Shown in pieces: positions 1 to 7,083 of a DNA stretch of 64,000 nt. The notes beneath the pieces were generated by a model that searched no databases, had not been told where the DNA came from, and saw only the letters and a list, made by a program, of their open reading frames with translations. The DNA comes from an uncultured Thiohalocapsa sp. GTDB lineage: Bacteria; Pseudomonadota; Gammaproteobacteria; Chromatiales; Chromatiaceae. Location: the NCBI RefSeq assembly GCF_913063425.1, contig NZ_CAJXYK010000018.1, positions 1-64,000 on the forward strand. The letters are read 5' to 3'. Each line of letters starts with the position of its first letter. Positions within the stretch are counted from its first letter, which is position 1. Both the position numbers and the translations under genes were made by a program.

Positions 1-140
1 GCTCCCAGGTGGCCGAGTGGAACTCGGCGCTCCCAGGTGGCCGAGTGGAACTCGGCGCTCCCAGGTGGCCGAGTGGAACTCGGCGCTCCCAGGTGGCCGA
101 GTGGAGCTCGGCGGCCCCGGGTGGCGGACTGGAAGTCGGG
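1..140. repeat. 28-bp tandem repeat, four good copies plus one degenerate
   Basis: Four consecutive 28-bp units begin with GCTCCCAGGTGGCC at 1, 29, 57 and 85. The first three are identical, the fourth has one change (AACTCGGC to AGCTCGGC), and a fifth unit at about 113-140 is clearly decayed. The array starts at the window edge, so its true length is unknown. It lies just beyond the stop of the minus-strand gene ending at 186. Each unit contains a short inverted repeat (GCCGAGTGGAACTCGGC), so the array could fold into serial small hairpins. Confidence 0.9.
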
Positions 141-185
141 GCTTCGGCGGCACGGGGTTGGTGCGGCCGGTCTGCGCTGATCGGC

Positions 186-1352
186 TCAGCGCATCAGGTA
201 GGGCTTGGCCTTGACGGTTCCGAAGGCGTCTTCGCGGTTCACCAGCACGGGTCTGATCCAGCCGAGGCGGCTTTCGCTCAGCTGCTCGCCGTAGCGGATG
301 CGGCGGAAGTGGCCGCGGCGCCAGTGGGGGCGGACGCTGCGGGCGGTGCCGTTCTGGGTTGGGTCCTGGGGCGGCTCCTGCGCGGGGTCGGCGTCGAGGT
401 TGGTGCGCAGGCTGGGGCCGATGACGATGCGGTCGTAGGCGGTGGCCATGCGGCGCTTGATGCGGGCGGCCTTCTTGGGGCCGAGGCCGCGCAGGCGCTG
501 CTCCAGCCTGCTGCGCTCCGGCAGCGGGGCCTGCTCGACATCGGGCAGGTTCAGGTACAGCAGCACCTTGGCGAGCTGGCGAATCACGGCGGCAGCCAGG
601 TCCGTTTCCGTCTGCTCCGGGATCTGGAAGCCGGGCTGGGCGTTGACAGCGCTGGAGCGGTAGTAGGCGATGTGGCGCTCCAGCAGGGTCTCCAGGCAGG
701 CGTCGTCGTCCTGGATGAAGAGCGAGATGTCCACGGAGGCGTCGTCGAGCGGGTTGTCCTTGCCCACCGGTGAGCCGGTGATGGTGAGCTCCATGACGCG
801 CGTCTCGCGGGCGATGTCGAGCCCCAGGTGCTCGACGCGGCCGGCGCCCTTGTGCTGCTCGCTGTGCGGCGGGATGCGGTAGCTGCCGATGTAGGCGCCC
901 TCCACCTCGTGCAGGCCGGAGGCGCGGTTGAAGATCTGCAGGCCGGACGGGCGCGCCAGCTCGATGTAGACCATGGGATAGGGCGAGCGGAAGAAGCCCG
1001 CCGGCAGGCCGCTGCCGAGGTCCGTCGCCGCGAGCTGGGCATGCAGGGACTCGGCCACCTGGAGCATGGGATCGCCCTGGGCGCGCAGGCGCCCGCGGGC
1101 GAGCATCAGCATCACCAGGCCCGCGTTGAGGCCGGCCGGGGTGCCGACGCTGGCCATGGTGAGCTCCAGCATGCCGGGGACGTTGTTGATGATCCACTCG
1201 GTGGAGACCTCGTCCGAGGCCAGGTGCGGGCCGAGCCGCTCGCGCAGGTCGTCGTTGTGGAGCACCACGTCCTCCATGGGGCGGCCGACGGCGGCGTCCA
1301 CCCGCACCGGGTGGGGCAGGCTCATGAGCTGGGAATCGGGCGGGCGCTGCAT
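186..1352 (-). CDS. Hypothetical protein, AcrVA2-like C-terminal motif
   Basis: A soluble protein of 388 aa with no signal peptide or membrane segment; I cannot assign a function. The last 50 residues are arginine- and aromatic-rich and carry HWRRGHFR followed by WIRPVLVN. From memory this pairing is the conserved C-terminal signature of a family that includes the Cas12a inhibitor AcrVA2 and many plasmid, phage and chromosomal proteins of unknown role. The rest (a substrate-like middle region, then a basic QRLRGLGPKKAARIKRR stretch near residue 300) is unfamiliar. I start it at the ATG at 1352 because GGAG lies 8 nt upstream; an in-frame GTG at 1385 would add 11 residues. It stands alone, and no CRISPR-cas gene is in the window, so an anti-CRISPR role is not implied. 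Confidence 0.7.
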   Translation of the reverse strand: MQRPPDSQLMSLPHPVRVDAAVGRPMEDVVLHNDDLRERLGPHLASDEVSTEWIINNVPGMLELTMASVGTPAGLNAGLVMLMLARGRLRAQGDPMLQVAESLHAQLAATDLGSGLPAGFFRSPYPMVYIELARPSGLQIFNRASGLHEVEGAYIGSYRIPPHSEQHKGAGRVEHLGLDIARETRVMELTITGSPVGKDNPLDDASVDISLFIQDDDACLETLLERHIAYYRSSAVNAQPGFQIPEQTETDLAAAVIRQLAKVLLYLNLPDVEQAPLPERSRLEQRLRGLGPKKAARIKRRMATAYDRIVIGPSLRTNLDADPAQEPPQDPTQNGTARSVRPHWRRGHFRRIRYGEQLSESRLGWIRPVLVNREDAFGTVKAKPYLMR

Positions 1353-1420
1353 GCCGGAGGCTCCGATGACTGCGGGCGATGGCACGCAGTGTATGGGAAT
1401 TCGGCATCGCAGGGAGCGGG

Positions 1421-1458
1421 CAAAAGAAACCCCGGTGCTCGGGGGAAGCCACCGGGGT
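1421..1458 (-). terminator. GC-rich hairpin followed by T-rich tract
   Basis: ACCCCGGTG at 1429-1437 pairs perfectly with CACCGGGGT at 1450-1458 (9 bp, 12-nt loop). Read on the minus strand it is followed by TTCTTTTG, giving an intrinsic-terminator shape. It may end transcripts of the efflux genes that finish at 1870, or act as an attenuator in the leader of the gene starting at 1352. A second hairpin (1463-1469 with 1476-1482, 7 bp) lies directly upstream on the same strand. Confidence 0.5.
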
Positions 1459-1787
1459 AACGTTTCCCGTTGACTCGGGAAATGATCCGCCGGGAGGGGG
1501 AAAGCCCGACGGACCCGCGCCGATCAGCGCCTGACTTATCAGACTGCGGTGCCGGGGATTTGTTCCGCGAAATTCAAACGTTCGCTTGAAATTTTTGGCC
1601 GCTCGTCTGTCTTTATCGTCCGCTTGTCATGGTTTGCGGGCTCGGATGGCGGATGCGCTGCGCCCAACTTCTGATCAAGGTCTGTCCTAAGGCGCACGCC
1701 GACACTGCGTTGCGAGCCGGGCGGTTGGCTGGGTCGGTCGGGTTGGCGCCAGCGTAATTCGACGGTCGATGGGGTACGCCTGCATGC

Positions 1788-1820
1788 TGTCGGGTCGCGC
1801 TTCGCTGACCCGGCCTACGG
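1788..1820. repeat. REP-like imperfect palindrome (TGTCGGGT...ACCCGGCCTACG)
   Basis: TGTCGGGTCGCGCTTCGCTG followed by ACCCGGCCTACG folds into a short hairpin (CGGGT with ACCCG). It is a diverged member of the same family as the three copies at 3923-4071. Such elements are common between genes in gammaproteobacteria. Confidence 0.65.
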
Positions 1821-1869
1821 GGGACGGCTCACCACCCTGACGGCCGGCGCGGGGCCGGGCCGCTCGCCG

Positions 1870-2661
1870 TCAGGGCAGCACCACCTGCACGAGCTCGGAG
1901 GGCCGCAGGATCTCGTCGGGACGGGCGTCGAAGATGACATCCAGCTCGTAGACGGCGCCGCCGGGGTCGATGCGCACGGCCTCCACACCAAGGCTGTAGA
2001 CCTCCGCCCCCCGGCGCTCGCCGCGGACGATGACGCCGGCGGACTGCCCCGGGCGGTAGCGGCGCAGCACCTCGGAGGTCACCAGCGCGCGGGCGAGCAT
2101 GCGGTCGGTGGGTGCCACGGCCACCAGCGGGGCCTGCTGCAGACTGGTGTAGATGACGGCGCCGTCGTAGGCGTTGCGCTCCACGACGATGCCGGCGAAG
2201 GGCGCCCGCAGCTCCGTGCGCTCCAGCATGACTTCAGCGGCGGCCACGGCGGCGCGCTCCGATTCCTGCGCGGCGAGGGCGGCGGCGTGGCCGAGCTCCG
2301 CGTCCTTCAGCTCCTCCATGGCGATGAGGCCGCGGTCGAACAGCTCCTGCGCGCGGTCGAGCTCGCGCTGGGCGTCGTCCACGGCCACCGCGCTGCGGGC
2401 GAGCCGGGCCTTGGCCTCCAGCAGCTTGGCTTTGGACTCGCGCTGGTCCATGCGCAGCAGCAGCTCGTCGGCCTCCACATGCTGTCCGGTGGTGACGAAG
2501 ACTTTGTCGACGACGCCGTTGGCCACCGCGCGCATCTCCACCCGGTCCACCCACTCCAGCCGCCCGCTCAGCTCGGCCCCCGCCGCGCCCGACGCGGCGA
2601 GACACAAGAGCAGCACCAGCGCGGCGCGGGTGGCCTGCCTGTTCCGGTGCCGCCCGCTCAT
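1870..2661 (-). CDS. Periplasmic adaptor (membrane fusion protein, HlyD/RND type)
   Basis: 263 aa with an N-terminal signal peptide ending near AAGAELSG. It has the lipoyl half-motif region (about residues 33-70), a helical hairpin with alternating charged residues (about 72-150), the second lipoyl half with the usual LRAPFAGIV (about 152-165), and a beta-barrel domain to the end. Proteins of this type join an inner-membrane pump to a TolC-like channel. The hairpin is short, so it is a compact member. It overlaps the upstream gene by four bases (ATGA at 2658-2661), so the two are translationally coupled. No RND, MFS or ABC pump gene follows, so the partner and substrate are unknown. Confidence 0.8.
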   Translation of the reverse strand: MSGRHRNRQATRAALVLLLCLAASGAAGAELSGRLEWVDRVEMRAVANGVVDKVFVTTGQHVEADELLLRMDQRESKAKLLEAKARLARSAVAVDDAQRELDRAQELFDRGLIAMEELKDAELGHAAALAAQESERAAVAAAEVMLERTELRAPFAGIVVERNAYDGAVIYTSLQQAPLVAVAPTDRMLARALVTSEVLRRYRPGQSAGVIVRGERRGAEVYSLGVEAVRIDPGGAVYELDVIFDARPDEILRPSELVQVVLP

Positions 2662-3683
2662 CCGCCCTGCTCCGTGCCGGCACTGTCAGCGCCCGGGCCA
2701 AGGGCCGTGACGGGCTTGCCCTGGAGGGCGTCGAGCTGCGCCTGGGTCAGGGTGCGGCACAGGTCCACGGCCATGCGGTCGCGGCGGGCCTTGGTCTGTC
2801 GGCTCATGGAGTAGCCGAGGTCTGCGGTCACTTCCATCTCGTACATGGTGCGGCTTTGGTCCAGCTTGAGGTCGCGCCAGTCGGCCTCGACCCGGGTCTG
2901 CTCGGCGGCGACGTCGAGGAGCGCCTGGCGCTCCAGCAGCTCCAGCGCCTCCTGGCGGACGGCCATGGCCACCAGGGCGTCTTGAGCAGGGTCCGTGCCA
3001 TCGCGCAGCGCCTGCACGCGCGGGTTGTCGCTGAGCGCGGCGGCCACCACGGCGTCCAGCTCCTGCGGCGGCAGGTCTGCGGCGGGGGGCGGGTCCACCA
3101 GGTTCTTCGGCAGGTCCTCGGGCGTGCCCAGCGCCTGCGCCAGCAGGGAGCGCGTCACCCGCCGGGCGGCGTCGCTCGCGGCGCGGCGGCGGCGGATCAG
3201 CTGGTAGGCCGCCTCCAGCTCCGCCACCGTAAGCGCCGAGGTCTGCCCCAGCTCGCGCCGGTTCTCCGCCCGGTCGAACTGGATATAGGCCACCGCCATG
3301 GCCTCGTTGTCGCGCATATAGCTCAGGTCCGCGAGCAGCACGTCGAAGAAGCGCTGCATGATGGCGAGCCGTTGTGCGTCCACCGCCGGCAGCAGCGGGC
3401 TCCAGGCGACATCGCGGGCCGCATCCCCGGGTCGGGCGTTGTCGAAGGCCAGGGTGTGGCAACCTAGGAACAGCGGTTGCGACCGGGGCGGCAGCACCGC
3501 ATCGGCGCCGAGCTGCACCCGCGGGTGGTCGTCGGCGAAGCCGAGGGCGTCTGCGAGCCTGAGCGGGTCCGGCGGCGGCGCCGCGACGGCGGCGCCGGCC
3601 GCGAGCCCCAGCAGTGCCGCCAGCAGACAGGGCAGCCGGGGGACGGAGCAGCGGCTGCGGGCGGAGCGGCTCGACAGGTGCAT
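2658..3683 (-). CDS. TolC-like outer membrane efflux protein
   Basis: 341 aa from the ATG at 3683; an in-frame GTG at 3704 would add seven residues and neither start has a good ribosome site. The N-terminus is a signal peptide ending in the GAAVAA area. The mature part is mostly long amphipathic helix, rich in Ala, Arg, Glu and Gln, with the paired-helix layout of TolC-family proteins (about residues 90-180 and 210-320). It is shorter than a typical 420-480 aa TolC protein, and the first half carries a region I do not recognise (CHTLAFDNARPGD). Its four-base overlap with the adaptor gene at 1870-2661 supports a joint export role. Confidence 0.65.
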   Translation of the reverse strand: MHLSSRSARSRCSVPRLPCLLAALLGLAAGAAVAAPPPDPLRLADALGFADDHPRVQLGADAVLPPRSQPLFLGCHTLAFDNARPGDAARDVAWSPLLPAVDAQRLAIMQRFFDVLLADLSYMRDNEAMAVAYIQFDRAENRRELGQTSALTVAELEAAYQLIRRRRAASDAARRVTRSLLAQALGTPEDLPKNLVDPPPAADLPPQELDAVVAAALSDNPRVQALRDGTDPAQDALVAMAVRQEALELLERQALLDVAAEQTRVEADWRDLKLDQSRTMYEMEVTADLGYSMSRQTKARRDRMAVDLCRTLTQAQLDALQGKPVTALGPGADSAGTEQGG

Positions 3684-4193
3684 CGGCGTGCGGCGCTGAG
3701 TCACGAGTTGCGGGCAACGGGCAGATGGGTGAAACGACGGCTGGCCACATGGGGCATGGACAGGGCGCGAATCTCAGCACCGCGGGCGCTGTAGTGCAAG
3801 CGAGACGGAGCGCGTCTCCGGGTCCTTGCGCGAAGCGGCCACCTTGGGCGGTCAGGGTTGGTGGGGTGAGGGACCGCCTGAGCCGATGTTGTTCGCGTCT
3901 CTGATAACCGGTGTTGTCGGGGTGTCGGGTTACGCGCCAGTGGGCTGAGCCGACTACGTTGGTCCCACCACCTTGTTGTCGGGTTACGCCCTGGCGGGCT
4001 GACCCGACCTACGTCGATCCCTGCATCTTGCTGTCGGGTTACGCCTTGCGGGCTGACCCGACCGACGTTGGATGCATTGTCCGAAAAGCGCCGATGATCC
4101 GCGGCGGCACCTGCTGGGGCGGCGCGGCGGGCGCTGCCCACCCAACGGGGTTGCGCTATCATGCCGGCGTTTATCTGAAGTGATTTCCAGCAC
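3684..4193. other. Non-coding gap carrying three REP-like repeats
   Basis: Divergent region between the efflux pair and ybgC-tolQRAB. Reading frames here lack any family resemblance. The second half is occupied by three REP-like copies; the promoter for ybgC presumably lies after about 4072, where no clear -35/-10 pair is visible. Confidence 0.6.
3923..4071. repeat. Three REP-like repeats, about 54 bp apart
   Basis: Copies at 3923-3962, 3977-4016 and 4032-4071 each begin TGTCGGGTTACG and run through GGGCTGACCCGAC(C)TACG or close variants. CGGGT pairs with ACCCG in two copies; the first is diverged (GAGCCGAC). The near-regular spacing suggests local duplication of a REP unit. A related copy lies at 1788-1820. 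Confidence 0.8.
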
Positions 4194-4640
4194 ATGGCAA
4201 CGGACCCAGGCCAGCTGCACCATGCCCGGCTCGAGGTGCGGGTGTACTTCGAGGACACCGACGCCGGCGGCGTTGTGTATCACGCCCGCTATCTGCATTT
4301 CATGGAGCGCGCGCGCACCGAGTGGCTGCGCGCGCTGGGCTTCGAGCAGCACCGCGTGCGCGCCGAGCACGGCGTACTCTTCGCCGTGCGGCGCATGGAC
4401 ATCGCCTTTCTGCACCCGGCGCGGTTCGATGACCTGCTGCGGGTGGAAAGCGCAGTCACCGGGCATGGCCGCGCCAGCCTGGACTTCGCGCAGCAGGTGC
4501 TGCGCGCGGACGACGGACAGCCCTGCTGCCGGGCCGCCGTGAACATTGCCTGCGTGGACGCCGAGCGCCTGCGCCCGGCCCGCATCCCCGAGGACATCAT
4601 GACCGCTATTCTGTCGGAGAACGCCGCCCATGGGCGCTGA
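4194..4640 (+). CDS. ybgC: Tol-Pal-associated acyl-CoA thioesterase YbgC
   Basis: 148 aa, hotdog-fold thioesterase of the YbgC/4-hydroxybenzoyl-CoA thioesterase family. The active-site region EVRVYFEDTDAGGVVYHARY near residues 12-31 carries the catalytic Asp, and YLHFMERARTEWLR follows, both as in E. coli YbgC. The length matches the family. The enzyme hydrolyses acyl-CoA or acyl-ACP in the cytoplasm and is thought to link phospholipid metabolism to the Tol system. It is the first gene of the tol operon here, and its 3' end overlaps the tolQ start by 11 bases. ruvABC, which often precede it, are absent. Confidence 0.93.
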   Translation: MATDPGQLHHARLEVRVYFEDTDAGGVVYHARYLHFMERARTEWLRALGFEQHRVRAEHGVLFAVRRMDIAFLHPARFDDLLRVESAVTGHGRASLDFAQQVLRADDGQPCCRAAVNIACVDAERLRPARIPEDIMTAILSENAAHGR

Positions 4641-5340
4641 GCTGTCACTGCTGGATCTGGTGCTTCAGGCGAGCCTGATGGTGCAGCTCGTGCTGCTGGT
4701 GCTGGTGCTCGCCTCCGTGCTGTCCTGGGCGGCCATTTTTGATCGCTCGCGGGTGCTGAAGCGCGCCCGGGACGCCGCCGACGACTTCGAAGGCCGCTTC
4801 TGGTCCGGCGGCGACCTGAGCGCCCTGTACCGGGAGCTGGGCCAGGAGGAGCAGCGGGGGCTCACCGGCCTCGCCGCCATCTTCCGCAACGGCTTCCGCG
4901 AGTACGCCCGCCTGCGCAAGAACGACCCGGACGACACCATGGCCGTCATCATGGGCGCCGAGCGCTCCATGCGCGTGGCCCTGAGCCGGGAGATGGACCG
5001 GCTGGAGAACAACCTGCCCTTCCTCGCCACCGTCGGCTCCGTCAGCCCCTACATCGGGCTGTTCGGCACCGTCTGGGGCATCATGCACGCCTTCCACGCC
5101 CTGGGTAACGTCCAGCAGGCGACCCTCGCCCTGGTGGCCCCCGGCATCTCAGAGGCGCTGGTGGCTACGGCCATCGGCCTGTTCGCGGCCATTCCCGCCG
5201 TGGTGGCCTACAACCGCTATTCCAACCAGGTGGAGCGGCTCAACAACCGCTACGAAGAGTTCATGGAGGAGTTCTCCACGCTGCTTCAGCGCCAGGGCCG
5301 CGGCACCACCGCCACGGGCGCCGCGGGGCAGGCGGCATGA
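4630..5340 (+). CDS. tolQ: Tol-Pal system protein TolQ
   Basis: 236 aa inner-membrane protein with three TM helices: about residues 12-35, 138-160 and 172-192. The conserved cytoplasmic region includes LERNLPFLATV-like LENNLPFLATVGSVSPYIGL, followed by FGTVWGIMHAF, a hallmark of the TolQ/ExbB/MotA family. With TolR it forms the proton-driven motor that energises TolA and helps constrict the outer membrane at division. The start at 4630 lies inside the end of ybgC, and the stop overlaps the tolR start in ATGA, so the genes are translationally coupled. Confidence 0.97.
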   Translation: MGAELSLLDLVLQASLMVQLVLLVLVLASVLSWAAIFDRSRVLKRARDAADDFEGRFWSGGDLSALYRELGQEEQRGLTGLAAIFRNGFREYARLRKNDPDDTMAVIMGAERSMRVALSREMDRLENNLPFLATVGSVSPYIGLFGTVWGIMHAFHALGNVQQATLALVAPGISEALVATAIGLFAAIPAVVAYNRYSNQVERLNNRYEEFMEEFSTLLQRQGRGTTATGAAGQAA

Positions 5341-5792
5341 AGCGCAAAGAGCGCCGCGAGCGCCGCAAGCCCATGGCAGAGATCAACGTCGTCCCCTACA
5401 TCGACGTGATGCTGGTGCTGCTGGTGATCTTCATGGTTACGGCCCCGCTCATCACGCAGGGGGTCAAGGTGGACCTGCCGCAGGCGGCCGCGGAGCCGCA
5501 GCTGGGCGAGGGCGCACTGCCGGTGGTGATCCACATCGACCAGTTCGGCGACACCTATCTGGACCTGGGCGACAACGAGCTGCTGCCCGTGGACCAGCAG
5601 CTGCTGTTCGAGCGCCTGGTGGACGTGCTGGACGCGGCACCGACGACGCCCATCATGGTGCGCGCGGACCAGTCCATCGACTACGGCCTGGTGGTGGACG
5701 CCATGGTGGCGGCACAGGCGGCGGGCGCCCCGAGCGTCGGGCTGGTGACCCAGCCGCCGCCGGGTGCGGGCGCGTCCGCCGGCCCGGGCTGA
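5337..5792 (+). CDS. tolR: Tol-Pal system protein TolR
   Basis: 151 aa with a short basic cytoplasmic N-terminus, one TM helix (about 20-42) and a periplasmic domain. The TM begins INVVPYIDVMLVLLVIFMV and contains the essential proton-path Asp of TolR/ExbD proteins. The periplasmic domain ends in an Ala/Gly/Pro-rich tail. It partners TolQ in the stator and acts on TolA. Coupled to tolQ by a four-base overlap; nine bases separate it from tolA. Confidence 0.96.
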   Translation: MKRKERRERRKPMAEINVVPYIDVMLVLLVIFMVTAPLITQGVKVDLPQAAAEPQLGEGALPVVIHIDQFGDTYLDLGDNELLPVDQQLLFERLVDVLDAAPTTPIMVRADQSIDYGLVVDAMVAAQAAGAPSVGLVTQPPPGAGASAGPG

Positions 5793-5801
5793 CCCGGCGC
5801 C

Positions 5802-7073
5802 ATGTGGCAGATCTGGACCCAGTATCCGAAGGCCTTCCTGTGGTCGATCCTGCTGCACCTGAGCCTGATCGCGATCATGCTCTTCGGCATCGACTGGCTG
5901 GTGCGCAACCAGGAGGTGGGCGGCTTCGACAACATGGTGCAGGCGCAGATGCGCCTGACACCGGACATCGAGCAGCGCATGGACGCCCTGCGCGCCGCGG
6001 CCGCCCAGGCGCCGGCGCCCCAGCCGCCCACGGTGCCGACAGAGGAGCCCCCACCGACGCCGACACCGGCACCTGAGCCGCCGGATACCGAGGCGGCGGC
6101 GGAGGCCGAGCGGCAGGCCGCCATGGCGCGGGCGGCAGAGCAGGCGCGCCAACTTGAGCGGGAGCGGGAGCGTCAGGCCGAGCTTGAGCGCGCACGCCAG
6201 GCCGAGCTTGAGCGCGCACGCCAGGCCGAGCTTGAGCGCGAGCGCCAGGCTGAGCTTGAGCGCGAGCGCCAACGCCAGGCCGAAGCCGAGGCCCGCCGGC
6301 AGGCCGAGGAAGAGATCCGCCGCAAGGTCGCCGCGGAGGCCGCCCGCCGCGCCGAAGAGGAGGCGCGCCGCCGCGCCGAGCAGGAGGCCCGGCGTCAGGC
6401 CGCCGAGGCCGAGGCCGCCGCCCGCGCCGAGCGCGAGCGCCAGGAGGCCGAGCGCCGCGCCGCGGAGCTGGCGGCCCAGCGCGAGGCGGAGGAGCGCGCC
6501 CGGCGGGAGGCGGAAGCACGCGCCCGCCGCGAGGCCGAGGCCGCCCTACAGGCGGAGCGCGAGGCCCGGCGTCGGGCCGAGGAGCAGGCCAGACGCGAGG
6601 CACAGGAGATCGCCCGCCGCGAGCGCGAGCTGCAGGCAGCGCTGGCAGCCGAAATGGAAGCGGAGCTGGGCGGCGCCGCGCGCACCGAACGGGCCAGCGC
6701 ACCCCCGGCCGAGCGGGAAGCCGCACAACAGGCCGGGCAGCGCCGCAGCGGGGACGCGCTGGCGGCGGCGCAGGCCGCCGCCGCCCGCAAGCAGATCGCA
6801 AACCGCTGGGTGCCGGCCATCCAAAGCCGCATCAAGAGCTTCTGGGTGCGGCCCGCGGGCAGCCCCCGCGGCATCGAGACCGTGGTCAACCTGCGCCTGG
6901 AGCCGGGCGGGCAGGTGATCCCGGGCAGCGTCAAGGTGGTGCGCAGCAGCGGCCACGGCGCCTTCGATCAGTCCGTGATCTCCGCGGTGTACAAGGCCTC
7001 ACCGCTGCCGGTGCCCGACGGCGCGGAGTTCGAGGACCTGTTCCAGGACTTCAATTTCCGATTCGTTCCGTGA
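5802..7073 (+). CDS. tolA: Tol-Pal system protein TolA
   Basis: 423 aa. One N-terminal TM helix (about 11-34, with LLHLSLI matching the SHLS-like TolA motif) anchors it in the inner membrane. A proline-rich stretch follows (about 65-95), then a very long charged helix rich in Ala, Arg and Glu (about 100-320), and a globular C-terminal domain (about 330-423) with the TolA energy-transducer pattern VVNLRLEPGGQV and SGHGAFDQSVISAV. TolA spans the periplasm to contact TolB/Pal. The helical part contains near-identical 8-residue repeats encoded by 24-bp DNA repeats at 6177-6272. Confidence 0.95.
   Translation: MWQIWTQYPKAFLWSILLHLSLIAIMLFGIDWLVRNQEVGGFDNMVQAQMRLTPDIEQRMDALRAAAAQAPAPQPPTVPTEEPPPTPTPAPEPPDTEAAAEAERQAAMARAAEQARQLERERERQAELERARQAELERARQAELERERQAELERERQRQAEAEARRQAEEEIRRKVAAEAARRAEEEARRRAEQEARRQAAEAEAAARAERERQEAERRAAELAAQREAEERARREAEARARREAEAALQAEREARRRAEEQARREAQEIARRERELQAALAAEMEAELGGAARTERASAPPAEREAAQQAGQRRSGDALAAAQAAAARKQIANRWVPAIQSRIKSFWVRPAGSPRGIETVVNLRLEPGGQVIPGSVKVVRSSGHGAFDQSVISAVYKASPLPVPDGAEFEDLFQDFNFRFVP
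6177..6272 (+). repeat. 24-bp repeats inside tolA coiled-coil region
   Basis: Units starting GCCGAGCTTGAGCGC occur at 6177, 6201, 6225 and (as GCTGAG...) 6249. Each encodes AELERxRQ. The first two are identical at DNA level, so copy number could change by slippage while keeping the frame. Confidence 0.85.
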
Positions 7074-7083
7074 CCACCCAGCC

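Larger units (their letters stand above)
1353..1869. other. Non-coding gap with hairpins and one REP-like copy
   Basis: No convincing gene. It contains the twin hairpins at 1429-1482, an AT-richer stretch around 1565-1600 with an imperfect inverted repeat (AAATTCAA at 1570, TTGAAATTT at 1586) that could be an operator or promoter, and a REP-like copy at 1788-1820. Confidence 0.6.

Noticed and set aside
1-112. Repeat units resembling the D-arm of tRNA-Ser (GGTGGCCGAGTGG)
   Set aside because: No anticodon arm, T-arm or acceptor stem follows; the similarity is limited to 13 bases.
9-773. Plus-strand open frame of 254 codons
   Set aside because: Antisense to the minus-strand gene at 186-1352 and partly made of the tandem repeat; Val/Ala/Gly-rich shadow typical of GC-rich DNA.
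1421-1560. Possible cyclic-di-GMP riboswitch, because GGGCAAAA precedes the hairpin
   Set aside because: The other conserved blocks (GACGCAAAGCC and the tetraloop receptor arm) are missing.
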